Below are positions 10,830 through 24,500 of a DNA stretch of 64,000 nt, in pieces. The stretch is taken from the NCBI GenBank assembly GCA_004794655.1, contig SMMW01000575.1:10057001-10121000 (forward strand), in the 5' to 3' direction. The notes beneath the pieces are model-generated. The model was not told the DNA's origin and ran no database searches. It was given only the letters and a program-made list of their open reading frames with translations. Both the position numbers and the translations under genes were made by a program. Origin of the DNA: Marisa cornuarietis. Lineage: Eukaryota > Mollusca > Gastropoda > Architaenioglossa > Ampullariidae. How positions within the stretch are numbered: position 1 is the first letter of the stretch; each line of letters begins with the position of its first letter.

Positions 10830-11925
10830 TCTGTCACCTGAAAAGGACACTTGTTAAGACCACTGTCAGTGTTACACAGCAATGTAGATGTACATTTCCC
10901 TAATACTTGCACAAATTTGAAGTCATGCTCTTTGTTCATGCTGGCCACTATCTTCGTTCGTTTTTGTTCATCCATCGGGGGGCCGATGATGACCATGACT
11001 ATGCGCAAGGAGGAGGAGTTACTCGTGGACGTGATGGGTGCAGGAGTGGCTGGTGAGACCCAATCCAGGCCCTGAAGAGTCTCCCACGTGGGATAGGTGT
11101 GTGAAGACGTGGGGTTTGCAGGGATGGACATTTTGGCCTTTCATGCTGCGCATCTCTTTTCTGCTGCTGACGCATTGATGCCAAGGTCTCTGAGGGTGGC
11201 TTTGAGGCTGTCCTTATATCGCTTTTTTTTGCCCTCCAACTGTGGGCTTTCCCTGGCACAGCTCTCCATAGAACAGCTGCTTTGGCAGATAACTGTCAGG
11301 CATACGGAAAACATGTCCAGCCCATCTGGCCTGCAATTTCAGCAGAAGTGTATGGATGCTGGGAATGCAAGCCCGCCTCAGGACCTCTGTCGGGGATCCT
11401 ATCTTGCCATCTGATGTGTAGGAGGCAGCTCATATGGAACTGGTTGAGCTGCTTAGCATGTCTGCCATAGATGGTTCAGGTCTCACTGGCGTAGAGAAGG
11501 GTGGGGAGGACTACTGCAGTGTAAACTTATAGCTTGGTGGTGAGGTTGAAACCGGTTCGCTTCCAGATATTTTTGAGCAGTCTGCCATAGGCAGCACTCG
11601 CTGTAGCGATTCTTTTGTTGATCTCCGCATCGATGTTTGCTGAGTTTGAGAGAGTGCTACCCAGGTAGGTGAAATGCTCAACTTTCAGGGGGCATCCCTT
11701 GATTGCGATGTGCAGCTGCTGGTAGTGCTTGCTGGAGGCAGGCTATAGCATGACTTTGGTCTTTGTGGTGCTGATGGTCAGACCGAAGTCTTTGCATGCT
11801 CCTGACAGACAGTCCACCCCCGCCTGCATCTCATGCTCGGTGCTGGCGTTTAGGGCACAATCATCAGTGAACAGTAAGTCCCTGATTGTGTTTGCTTTAA
11901 CTCTGGTGGCCTCTATCAGTTATAT
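10830..11925 (-). mobile_element. RTE-like LINE relic: reverse-transcriptase palm to C-terminus
   Basis: On the minus strand, starting near 11910, the order is DLLFTDDCALNAS (the F-x-D-D catalytic box, both aspartates kept), LTISTTKTKVM, HFTYLGSTLSNSANIDAEIN, TLLYASET, then LQARWAGHVFRMPDSYLPKQ and a GQKKRYKDSLKATLRDLG tail near 11180-11240. In-frame stops and at least one frameshift (near 11390) kill it. The arrangement is the same as in the relic at 1400-2103 but the copies are divergent. Confidence 0.8.
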
Positions 11926-12435
11926 TTGAAATACATAATCTTTACTAATCCTTTTTGGGAAATTATGTCAACAGTAACATCTGTGGTATCAACAGTCATT
12001 GAGAATTCAGATGGAAAGGCATTCAAATTAGGAATAAAAAAAAAAACAAAAGCTAACTTAGGGTTGTTTTTTCAGATGATTTTCTTCAGTTCATTTGACA
12101 GAGGCTTATTCACACATTATGATGGAAAATGTACTGTATGGGTAGTGTAAAGTATTGAATATCTATCTCATTACAAAAAAAAAAAATTCTCATAAGTTCA
12201 ACAAAAGTCAAACAAAAATCAATAGATAACAAAAGCACATTGTATTCTATTGTATTTATTAAGAAAGTGTGAATGGACATTTCAGCTTTTTAAAGATGAT
12301 TGGTATAAAAGAAGATAACGTACATATATTGGTAGGTAGACTATGCTTTGTAGTCCTGTTGGTGAAACATTAAATACCTGGATACACTCATCCTGTAACA
12401 CAGCTATATATGGTTTTGGTTTTCCCCACCCCACT

Positions 12436-12606
12436 TGCCCTCATATGGAGGAAGCGTCGACTGGACTATCATCACAATAGTGAATGAAAATTCTGATGCA
12501 GGGAGCCTATTGCAGTGCCATATGATAGCTGGCTACTGGGGGGCAGAATTTTCAAGTGTGAACCTGACGATAGTCCAATCAGGGCTTCCTGCAGATGAGG
12601 CCAGAT
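12436..12606. repeat. Fold-back inverted repeat (about 170 bp)
   Basis: The left arm at about 12436-12502 and the right arm at about 12543-12606 are imperfect inverted copies. They share blocks CTCAT, GGAAGC, TGGACTATC and GAAAATTCTG in the same order. There is a short central loop. It looks like a small MITE or fold-back element; no clear target duplication was found. Confidence 0.6.
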
Positions 12607-13575
12607 CTCTAATTATTTTCCTGTCAAGCTATCTGGTGCATCTCAAGATATTTGTTTAAAATAACTATTTTCCATAACATGGAAAAATTCCATAGAAATC
12701 CAGTCCTTTCTGTTCTGATCTCATCTCCAATGTAGGTCATATTTTGTTATATGCATTTGGTTAATTCATTCTTTTATGCTCTTTGCCTAGAATATTTATC
12801 TCAAACTACACACATTCATGACCTTGTCTTCCATTTTGTGTATGTGCATGCATACATGCCCATTTACTAACATTTAAATGACCTTTCCAGGGTTTAACAA
12901 ACTGCAAGTAAAAAGAAAAGTATAAAGTACTTTAAACATTCATGCAGACAAAAACAGTATTCAAGCAAACATTCAAAAATTTGGGAATTTGAAAAAGAAA
13001 CACCTTTAAACCTGTCTCATGAAAATGTTTCCTTTCAGGGATTTAACTGTAAGCCAGATATAACAAGGCAACATTTTTTTTAACCAGAAACAAGACTGCT
13101 TCAAGCATTACAAATAGCTTTAATGGAACAAAAGTATAAAAGGCAGTAACAAGAGAGGCCAAAGCCTAAACCACAAGCACTTAAAAGGGGACTACAGGTG
13201 ATTGTTTTCCAACGAAAGAATCACCTTATTTTTAAAATGACTAGCCTATGGACTGTATGATAAAAACAATGCCCAAACATTACTTCTACAACTTAAGTGC
13301 AAATTACAGATTTAAATAAGTTGATAATGTAATATGCTATAAATGTTGAAAAAACAAAAAATAAGGATGCACATTTAGAGGAGTAAAAAATATGCAAACT
13401 TGCAGCAGTTCAAAAAAAAAATGCCCTTCATGTTTGAGAAATGTTTATATTCACGCCTCACTACTGTTTGATAGTAGAAGTACAAATGACAAAACTGTGT
13501 TGCTGCTAGTCAGTTTCTGAGAGTCCTAAACAAAATGCCTTTTCTCTTGCCTTCAACAGCATAAAAGTGAATAGC

Positions 13576-13673
13576 GGTGCCTGTAATGATTCGATACCAT
13601 GAGTTCTTTTTAAACTATATAAGTGGTGCCTGTGACGATTCAATACCATGAGTTCTTTTTTAAACTATATATA
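13576..13673. repeat. Two-copy 49-bp tandem repeat
   Basis: Two copies beginning GGTGCCTGT at 13576 and 13625 share the block ATACCATGAGTTCTTTTT with a few substitutions. It is a simple local duplication, probably within the thymosin 3' UTR. Confidence 0.7.
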
Positions 13674-15506
13674 TTTATCGTTACAATCTTCAGAAACAAC
13701 TGCAATGGATTTTCAATAACTTGTGCCATCAAAACTGCTAAAAAATTGAAATAGACAACAAAACTTACTAAGCAGACAAATGCACAAAGGACACCTGACT
13801 GATGAATGCAAAATGATAGATACATAGGACACAGAAAATTTATGCAACACTAAAATAAGGACTTCAAAAAACTGATACATATACTGCCTGGGCTAACACT
13901 CAGTTTAAGAAAATATGTTATCGATAATGTTCCCTTGAGTTATGTCGGTTATTTTCTCATAATATGATATCTGAAACAGCAGGGAACGTTAAATGCATTT
14001 ATCTGATCTCTCTGTGTCCACACATTTTTTGCTGCAGCAAACTCTTTCATAGCAATCAAAGTTTGAGAAAGTTCACTTTAAAAGAGATGCAAAGCAATTT
14101 GGTTATGGACAGATTTAAGCATCTGATAATTTATAAATGCAGTTTAAGCACAGAATAAGCAAAGGCATTAATTTCAGATTACAGATATTCACTGATTACA
14201 AACATTGCTATCTACCCTCAAATGCAGAATGACAAGGCAAATGCAACAAATAAAAAAAAAGATAGTACAGCTTTACATGATGCACTCCTATCAGGACAAC
14301 TAAGAGCATATAAAAAACTGGATTTTAGGAAATCTTTGGTGTTAACATGCAAATTCCATTTTTTAAAAAAAGTTGCACAATCTCAGCTGACAGTAAAAGG
14401 TTTCTTTGCACAGCTGAATGCATCAAACTTTTGAAATGCAAGGTGTAATCTTATTCTAGCTGTTGAGAAAACACAATATGTGATAAACTGAGAACCTAAT
14501 GAACCTAAATTATCTCAAACAGCTTTTAAATGAAGCTCCTTTCATACATTTTATGCAATTTATCTTAAAAAAATACATTTATGTCCCATATTAAATCCAA
14601 AAAACTTGTAATTTAATTAAGACATAAAAACGAATGTTCCAACATTTTCTGAATTGTACAAAAAATAGCACAAATTACAATGAATATCTTTCTTATCTCT
14701 TCCGCTAAAATGTATTCACAGTAATTTGTGTCTGCGCGTGTACTGTAAGTCAGAAGCATACCGATTTGTACAATATACACTGGAGCCAACCCACTTTGGC
14801 ATTGCATCTTTGTTTACATATGCGTTTACAGGGTCTGTTCACCTGTGACATTTATGGGCACTCTTCCAAATAGGAAGAAAATACAATGCTATACTGCACA
14901 TTATTTCTGCTTCTTGCTTTAATGAAAATTTCATGGCACTCTTGCCTTTTCTTTAGAGCTTGCTACATTTCAAACTAAAGCAATCATAAGCTTTTGTTGA
15001 ACCTTTCCTTTGGATTTTGCACACAAAATTACCTGCTAAAATGCCATATGTCAAAGGCATGCTTAAAAAAGTGGCAGGCATCTTTCTTTGAAAAAGCCAA
15101 AATAAGATTCAGAACTGCCAAAAAAATCTCTAAAGGAATCAGTTATACCCTTATAGTACTAGTATCACTAAAAGTTTGGGTGCAAGTTCCGTGCAACAAG
15201 AAAACTTCCTTTAAATTTTTATGTTGCTGGTTTTCTCTTCAATTCAATGTCAACAAAACCAATCTAGGAAAATGTCCCATTCCTTGATATACAATAAACA
15301 AAAACAGCTTCGTAAAAGCCAACTAGTGAAGTCAAGGACTAAGTGTACAGTTCAGAGTACATATACAATTGTACAGTGGGAACAAGCGCACAGCCCCACA
15401 GGACTCCATGATGCAGAAGGTGCATTTTCGGATCAACAAGAACATGTAATTTACCAGTCTGCAAAAAGTATCAGTCTCAAAACAGCTGAGGGCCTCTGTG
15501 ACAAAA

Positions 15507-15535
15507 CTACTTGGATCCTTTTTCAGCAGCAATGA
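15507..15535 (-). CDS. Thymosin terminal coding exon
   Basis: 29 nt after a cctccag acceptor. It completes a Val codon and encodes IAAEKGSK then TAG (15507-15509). A short tail after the last repeat is normal for the family. Confidence 0.85.
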
Positions 15536-18500
15536 CTGGAGGGGAAAAAAAGGGGAAAAAATTAATTTTGATCAAAATACTATCTATGAGATTAAGTGCA
15601 AAGTGCAGTTACACAAGAAATTTTCAACATAAAGATATTGTTGCATGCTATTATTTTCAAAATGTTGGAGAAAAGGTTGAAAGGAAACATGGAACACAAA
15701 GGAGGCAAAACAATTTTTTTTTTTTTTGGTCAAATGATTATGTGCACTTTTCATTTTGTACAGACCCTAAAGTAGTAAGTATATAAAAGTCAACATTTCC
15801 TCTAACATTCTTTCCTCCAATAATCTTCCTTCAGTTGCCAGCTTTACAGAAAATAAGATGCAAAAATATCTACTACTTCTGATGCCTTATGCTGTACAGA
15901 GTACTACTCCAATCTAGAGTCAGCATAAATCTGACAAAAAGGAAAAAAGCTGGTGTCTACCATCAGGTGTGGGCAAAGGGTTTTTGACGTCAGTCTCCGT
16001 GTGCTTAAGGCTGTTGCGGTTGAAGCCCTGGATACCTTTCTTTAGCTCTTGCTCAGTTTTCTCCTGCTGGATGACTGCAAACCATTCCAGCTTTCAGACA
16101 TTTATTCTGCTCAACACATTTCTCAATTTTCAAGTGAATAATATTCCTTATTATGGCTCTCCCAAGGGCAAGATCTTTGCTACCATTTATTTTTGAGTAT
16201 TGGTCTTTGAAAGAAAAAACAGATGGGGGAAATGTAAATACAGATAGATTTAATGGAACTGATAGCAGACCTTGTTACTTGTACAAGTTGGGCTTATTTC
16301 TTATGATTTTGGAGTGGTTAGCATGTTAATACAAAGTACAGTGGAACCTCAATTATCCGATTTAATGACCGGCGCCTGTCATCGGCATAATCAAAAATCA
16401 TGGATAATCAGGAGAGTGTTTGGAATAGGTTCTCTGCATCAGATTAAGTCTAATGGTTTTCTACAGCAGGGAATCACCTGGCTGATGCAAGGATACAATA
16501 CTTTCAATCCTTCTAGAATAATTCTCAGAAACCCATCGACAAAGAAAACTTAAGATGTGATACACGTAGTGTACATTCCTGTAGTCAGAATTATTGGTAG
16601 CAAAATCTTGGCGGTCTTGTGATGTCTAGCAGTTTTTTTGTTTTTTTTTTATAAAGGCGATCCCGATTAACTGAATGCTCGGTTAATTGAAAGCTGGTTA
16701 ATCCAGGTTCCACTGTACTTGTTTTGGTAGAGCTCAGAAATGCATTTTTGATTTTTCTCCAGTTTAAAAACCATATTATAGCTAAGTGTTAGAGCACTGA
16801 TGTCTGAACCTGAAGGTGCATTAATTTTATAGAATGGGTACTGACTCCACAGAAGTTGGAAAGGTAATGCGGCCAGGGAGAGAAGATGACCACCACTCTC
16901 ACAATAAAGCTGGCCCCAAGAAAATGCGCTAACACCTTACCCCTCCAGTGAGCAAAAGGTTAGGGAATAATCTTTTTACCTTCTCCAGTTGACCCTCGAG
17001 TCATTTAGATTTAGCCTTGGGACTTAAACAAGGAAAAACAGATTTCTGCGTCACTAAGCTGATAACCAAGAAAGGAACACATTATTTGTGACTGTGTCAC
17101 CTCTGTCATCACGACCTAAAAATAACTCTGTTTCGTTAAAAATACTATTTTCCTGCTTGAGAATAATTCTTGATTTTAGCCTACAGCAAATTTTGGTGAA
17201 AAAAACACTTTCATAAATGTGTAATATCTCTGTGATAAATTGTCATAAAATGTCCTTTAATCTGAGGGCAGTAAGATGCCTATAGTATCCTACTCACGAG
17301 ATGTATTTAAGAACCCAAGAAATATTTGTTATGGCAATATGAAAAGGCACAGATGTGGACAATTTTTAAAAAATCAGCTTTAGAAGCTTGAAATAACCCC
17401 ATCCTCTCAGTCAGCACACATACGTGCTTACCATCACCAGAAGGAAGTGGGTTCTTTTCAGTCACTTGTGTTGGGTTTAGGTTCGCTTTGTTGAACTCTC
17501 CAATACTCTTACGCAGTTCAACTTCTGTTTTTTCCTTACCAATATCTGGAACACCAACATACATAATACTTTAACAATTCCATTTACATGGACAAAGTGC
17601 CATGCCTGCTGTCCTGACAGATAACATGAACTGTGGGATTTCTAACATCAAGTCCAGAAATGCACTGTCTCAGAAAGAGAAACAAATTTAATCAGAAAAT
17701 AAAAGACAAATTCATAATATGTTGGCAAGAAGGGTGAGACATTGTGTAATACTGTATTACTGATATGACGGAAGAAGGTTTGAAAAGAGGAAGGAAGTAG
17801 GGCCCAAGGAAGGAAGTGATAGTTAAGAAATCCAGCGAGTAGCTTCAGCAGTATACATTTAAATTCTTGTTCACAAACAGCAAAATGTCTCAGCATAAGA
17901 ATAAATATATTCCAAAAATACTTTAACAGCATAAAATTGTTTTATCCACAGATAATATGCTGATTACAAACGTCACGCTGATATAAGTTATCCTTTTACA
18001 TTACTTCCTGTACATAATCACTTTAATGACTTGGGTCTCCGTGTGGTGTTAATGTAATATTCAGGAGGAAAAGATCAAAAGGTGGGGCCTGGCCACTGAT
18101 CATGCTGGTGTTGCATGAAACAGCAATCTGAACTTTATCAGACACTATGGCACATTGCAACGCATCTTCCATCCAGGAAAGTGAAAAGTAGGTCTGCGCA
18201 AATTTGCTTTGTGTGTGTGTGTGCATATGCAAAAAAAGTATTAAAAACGCACTTGCAATAAGCGGATCTCATACAAATGATTACTTCACAATACATGAAA
18301 GCAGTTATGGGACAGGTAAAGGGAAGAAAACATATAGTCAGTACAGATCATCGATAAATCCGTCAAAAGCAATTTAAAATGCTGACAGAAACTACACATT
18401 TTGAAACAAAAAACTTAAAGCAGGAAAATGAAATTGATAAACATTATGAAAACGATTTAAGGAAATGAATAAATTTTCAAGTACATCTACAGTGATTTTT

Positions 18501-21500
18501 ATTTAAACACAGCAGTACAAAATACCCCACTTCCCAATGTTTCAAACATTTTTATCACATGGACTTTTAGTTTTAAGATAGGAAAAGAACTCAGCTAAAT
18601 TTCTTGACCAGTAACAGCTTTTCCCCAAATCTGATATAATCAAGCCATAAGGGCTTGTCTGTCTTGTTTTTTTTCCCAGCCAAAGTGATTTTTTTTAAAT
18701 CTGCACCTGAATGCTCCATTTTTCTGTCATATATAAAGCTATAGTAGCAGTAAATAATTAATGTACAGAAACACAATTATATGCAAACATGAACAAAAAG
18801 TGGTTATATAAATGGCAAAGAGCTGAGAAAAGATATCCCTGAGGGTGGGTCTCACTGCAGCTTGAACTGTTAAAGTATACCTCATTAAAAAGTATGCCTT
18901 ACTAATTTTTCTTAAAAAATCCAAGTTAGTACAACAGAAAACACGCAGGCAGTTAACAAATTAGTAGGAAATAGTGCTACTTTAGTATTGTCTTTTTTTC
19001 TAGATTGCTGGAGATTTGAGACCTAGGCTATATGCACTAAAGGTACATTGTCACACGACACATATATGGTTAAGTAATTCAATGTAGCTAATTATAATTA
19101 CTCACAAATTGATACTAAGTATGCTGTTAACTGACCAAATCTAGATTTTTTTTTTGTTGGTAATTACTAACATACTTCCACAAACTGTGTGGAATCCAAC
19201 ACACAAGCTTGAACACACATATTAGTTACTTGAAATAATTTTTTGTCATTCAAACTGTCATTTAGTCACTTTTTTCTTTCAAAGATGTTTTCAGCAGTAC
19301 ACAATGAAGAGGGTTACACTTAGTGATTGCTACCTACTGTGCCAAGAAATATGCAAGTCAGTTTTAAAAGGCAACATCGGTAACAGAGAATCCAACCAAA
19401 TAATCAGCAAAGACATGGTGGGTTATATTTATCTGTGTCATTTGCATTTCACTCAATGTTACACAGATACACACTATACAGTACCCTCCTCTGTAGGCAG
19501 GACACATTTCTCCTCTGTCTCTGTGTGTTTCAGAGATTCTTTACTGAAGGAACCAATTCTTTCTCTCAGTTCAACTTCAGTTTTTTCGAGCTCAATTTCT
19601 GAAAGTGTCAAAAGCAATTCACCAGTCAAGTCAAAAGATAAGGTTTTTTAAAGTTCAAAAGCAACTGGTAGCATAGCTTTTGCTGTGGCCGCTAACATCT
19701 TGGGGGTGAAGCTTGAAGATGGGGCAAAAATGTTCATAAATTATAAACCACTATGCTCCCTGAAATTTATTTTTAATGATTTTGTAGTCACTACTGGTGT
19801 CTGAGTTAAGCACCAAAAATTACACACACACAAACCATACACACATAATATGCATGTGTACATCCATGCGTTCATGTGCTCTTACACAAACAAAAATGCT
19901 TGCAGACATGTGCATTCATGCACATGCACACACACATGCAATAAGTACCATCAGCATGCATCATTAGCAGTCACTGACATAAAATAGACTACCTAAAATG
20001 TATAGTTAGCTCATCTTATGGTAGTATTATGTAAGGATTGTTATAGGAGGTTAATATTATCATAAGGATAAAGTAGGAAATGCATGCTGACAGACGGCAG
20101 ACATAAGGCATGACAAGGTTGTTCAATGTGAGAACACTTGCTAACAAAGTGTCTGTCCCTCTGTATTTTTAAGGTGGGATTTTTTCCTCATCTTTTAAAA
20201 CAAGTAAAATTCTCAGCAAATTAATTTTACTGTATTCTGAAATGAAAAAAAAACTATCAAATGCGGTTCTTAAAATACGATATTTTTTATGTCCATTCCT
20301 CTGGGTAGCTGGGTGAAGCAACATAAGAACAAATGCTACAAGCTTCTGGTCATAGTAACCAATTACTGCAAACCAGCATCTAATTCTCTATTGTTAATTT
20401 GCACCTGTGTGTTTGTAAATAAACATAAAATAAAAGTATTTTAAGTATTTTCACAAAATATATTTTAAAATGTAATTTAAAACTATAGAACATTCTTTAC
20501 ATCATTACTGTCAAGATACTGCAATGAGTTTCATTCTTAAGGCCTGTGTTTCACATTATCAGATGGTTTTAATGGTGTCCAATCTATATCCTTTTATAAT
20601 AGTAAGAGTGCTGACTTAAGCCTTATGAGACTGTAAGCCTTAAAAAAAGTATCGCATGATAATCCTAAGTACAGAAATCTCTGGTAAGCAGAAAACAATC
20701 AGGATGCGTTCGATAATTGCAGCAACATGAATTTGTTGCAAGATTTTTTTAGAAAGACTGACAAAGCAAGAACCCCAAAGTAATGATTGTGCTGGATAGA
20801 AACTGAAAACGAAACGTGATTAAAGTGCAGGGGGAAAGTGGGTAACTAGACAATACACTTCTTGTTACATACAACAAAAGCAGGAAAACATTGCAATGTT
20901 AAAAAAAAATTCTTGGGCAACATATTAAGATTATTGACATTCTGGAGTATAATATACGACATACTATGGCTAATTTAATGCATCATGAGAGCTGGAGGTA
21001 GGTGAAGCTGACTTCTGAAAAGTTAGCAGGGTCTGGGGGTAAGGAATCAAACAAGCAAAACAGAAAATTCCAGGAACCCTCTTTATTGGGCAGAATCAAT
21101 TTTTCCACCATTTCTGCATGTTTTAATGAATCCATGCTGAAGGAGCCAATCCGTTCCCTTAATTCCACCTCTGTCTTCTCTTGCACTATTTCTGAGGACA
21201 GAAAGCTTCTGCATGCATTCTTGACTGATACTTCCCTACATGACTGAGGAAAACAATGGAATGACACCAAAATGTGGCTCAAATATTTTATAAACCAGCC
21301 ATAATTAAGACAACAATATTAAATATAAGGAAGAAGGAAAAAAATGGAAAATTATCAGCACATAGTTATGATAATCAGCACACAGTTATAAAGACTGCAT
21401 GCACAAAGAATTTTACCTATGCAGATTTCTGCAAAAAGCAACAGTATTTGTGCACAAGAAAACAATTCCTGAACCTCTGGCAGCAACAGAGAATGAAATC

Positions 21501-24500
21501 AGATAAAATATGCTGTTCACATTAAAAAAACCTATCAATTTAACAGTAGCAATCAATTAAATCTTTTTTACATCTGAATATTTCCTTGTGTGCTAAGTGG
21601 ATGAAACTTTACATCCTGCCTGAAAGCAACTAATCTAAAAGTTCAAATTAAGTGAAAAAGCACCGTCGATTTTGCTTCTGTGATTTAATAAAAGATTTGA
21701 AGACAATGAGGTGAACAAGGGTGGTTGGAAGCAGTGCAGTTTGTTAAAAAAAATTCTAACATGTACACAGAGGGAAGACTGCGTGCACAGAATACAATCT
21801 GGATGGCCTAGCAATCATTTAAACTGCCGATATCTCTTTACTCATATTGTGCTCCTAGTCCCAGTGGACTCTGTACACATGTGCATGCATCCTTGGTAAG
21901 AAGCCTGTGCTTGCTTGTGCTGTGTATTTTAAATATCTTCACACATTTTATTTAAGCATTACCACCACGTCCACCTCAATCACTAACAGGATTCTCCAAA
22001 TGACCCTATTTCGTCAATTATTCAGCGCATGCGCAGTACACACTCGTCGGTGGTCAAAGCGGAAATCGGGTACAGTCATTAGTGTTTACTTCAGATCGAG
22101 ATGGGTAAGCATGATCACTGTTGTGTTATTAACTGCCACAATCGTAGATCAAAATACAGAGAGAGGAGAAACATTAATATTTTCTAGTATCCCGATGGGT
22201 AAAGGCCTAAAAGCTCAAAAAAGAAGAAAACTGTGGCTGCAAGCGATCCAAAGAGAGAACTTTGTGCCGAAAGCGCACTCTAAAGTATGCGGTCGACACT
22301 TCGTGACGGGATTTCAGATAAATGACCCGTCTGTCTTCAAACGACTACGTCACAACATTACATCTTGGGTATGAAAAATCAGTGAAAATGAGGGTCACTT
22401 CGACAAGCAAAAAAGCTTCTTATTGTACTACTTCATAAATTGTTGCCAGTCTTGGAGAAGACGGTCAAAGAAAGTTGTGTGGACTTGCCGCACCAGACAT
22501 CGGTGCTGAAATAACAGTGGGCAGAGACAATTTTTTTCTGTCGCAAGATTCCATTAATAAATTTCTACAAAACTACGTAAACAATTCTCGGGAACAAATA
22601 CTATAGAAGATATTATCAGTACATATTATATAGTACAACAATTTGGTTTTAGTATTAAGGATGCGCAGTGATGTTTTGTCTGCGTCTTATTTTTCTTTTA
22701 CCATGATATGGTCATCAGAAGAAAAGTCAAATTCACCTGTAATAAAAAAAGCAAGGAGAAAGGAGTATGACTGTTATTGCAGTGTCTGATATCAACCAGC
22801 AACACCATTCCCTTTCCCTTTGTCACATCAACATGCAGAATAAGTGATTTTTTTCCACTCGGAACTTCTTTTTGCTTCAAAACTTTCTTTAGCCATGGCT
22901 GATTCTTACAGTGAAACTACTCAAAAGACCGCTACGCGTGTACCCAATTTCCGACTAGCTGTCCGCAGTATGAAAGCTACTAAATTCTGATTGGATGTTA
23001 CCGTACGTCACCGACCGTGATGAAATACCCTCATTGCCAATAATGTATTCCGCTGGTCATGATGCTAGCAGCCAATGTGACCTTTCAATTATTGGGAAAT
23101 GAGGTGTAGTTATCACTGGGGCCAGCTTTGTTTGTGAGGATGGTGCCCATTTCCACTCTTAGGAGATCGTTTCATTCCCAGAACAATTTTATTGGGGGTC
23201 AGGTATTTGTTCAACAGCTGAGTCAACGGATACATGTGCTGTTTCCACACTGGCCTGCAACAGGTATATACTGCTCTAACCACTCAGCTATCATTTCATC
23301 CTGTGTGACATTAGTTTTGTTTCCCACCTGTTTTGTTCACATGAATCAAAATCACCTCACTGAAAATACTGACAACAAAAAATTAAAATATGGGGGCTGT
23401 ACATGACACAAGTTTCTGTTTATCAATCAATGGATGCTAGGAATCTGGAAACAATGCACAATTAAAAACAAATCTGTGAGTAGATGCAGAGATGACATTC
23501 ACATGCACACATGCAGACATGTATATTATTCATATTTAAGCTCCAGTATCCCTAACTACAGGTATGAACTTTTATTTAAATGACATTTCACTATGAGTAT
23601 GTAACACAATAAGTAAATGTATATGTGTTTCTCAAGTATTGGTGCAAGCTATTCTCTTGCTATAATAAAACTCAGAAATGATGACTCCATTTTCCCCCCT
23701 CACTGCATCCTGATGAGCAGCCAGCGACAACTGTACAGGTGTAAAACCTAGAATCTTGATTGTCTAACAAAAGTTAATGCAGGCACGCATCCCACACAAA
23801 GACGCACAAAAATACAAAATAACAAACATCTTTCAGTTAAAAGTCAGATTCATTCTTATTAATCACCCTTTCTTGTTATTTGTTAACCATGAACATCCTG
23901 GACAGAAGTAATATTCCTATCAATGATGCAACAATCCTATATTAAGTCAAATGAACCACCAATGACTTCATTCTCTTCAGTTCACAGTGCTGAGCATCCA
24001 AAGAGAGTAAGGATCATAGAGAAAAAGAAACACTTCAAAATAATACTGATGCATTTAAAAAAATCTTTTTTAAACCAACAAAAGCTCTAAAAACTTTAAA
24101 CCACAACTGCACATGAAAATATGCTAAAGGATATAAATTCCCTAAGGATACAAATCCGGCATATATTGATGACAAACACATTCAAGCAACTGCTGTATGA
24201 CACTTTCATAATCTGAGAATGATTCTTGTCAAATGCTACATACCATCCTGGTTAGGCAAAACAGTCTTCTCCTGCGGCTCAATATGTTTCAGTTTGGTTG
24301 AATCAAAAGATGAAATGCGTTCTCTCAGCTCTGCCTCTGTCTTCTCCTGAGCAATAGCTGCACAAAAAATGTTTCAAAGTAAACAATATGCATCTGTTTG
24401 TATGTGTGCATATGTGTGTGTGCAAGACAAAATGGAAGGTAACAAAAATGGCTACATGGCCTGAAGACAGAACGACATAAAGAAAATGAAACAGCTTTGG

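Larger units (their letters stand above)
11931..15506. other. Convergent intergenic region and thymosin 3' UTR
   Basis: No coding exon was recognised on either strand. The minus-strand 3' UTR of the thymosin gene begins at 15506 and runs leftward for an unknown distance. A TTTATT (minus-strand AATAAA) at about 12252 is one possible end, but far away. The fold-back at 12436-12606 and a tandem duplication at 13576-13673 are the only structures seen. Confidence 0.4.

Noticed and set aside
15332..15532. 66-codon minus-strand ORF as the thymosin C-terminus
   Set aside because: It is a different frame from the spliced gene. The in-frame path ends at TAG 15507-15509.
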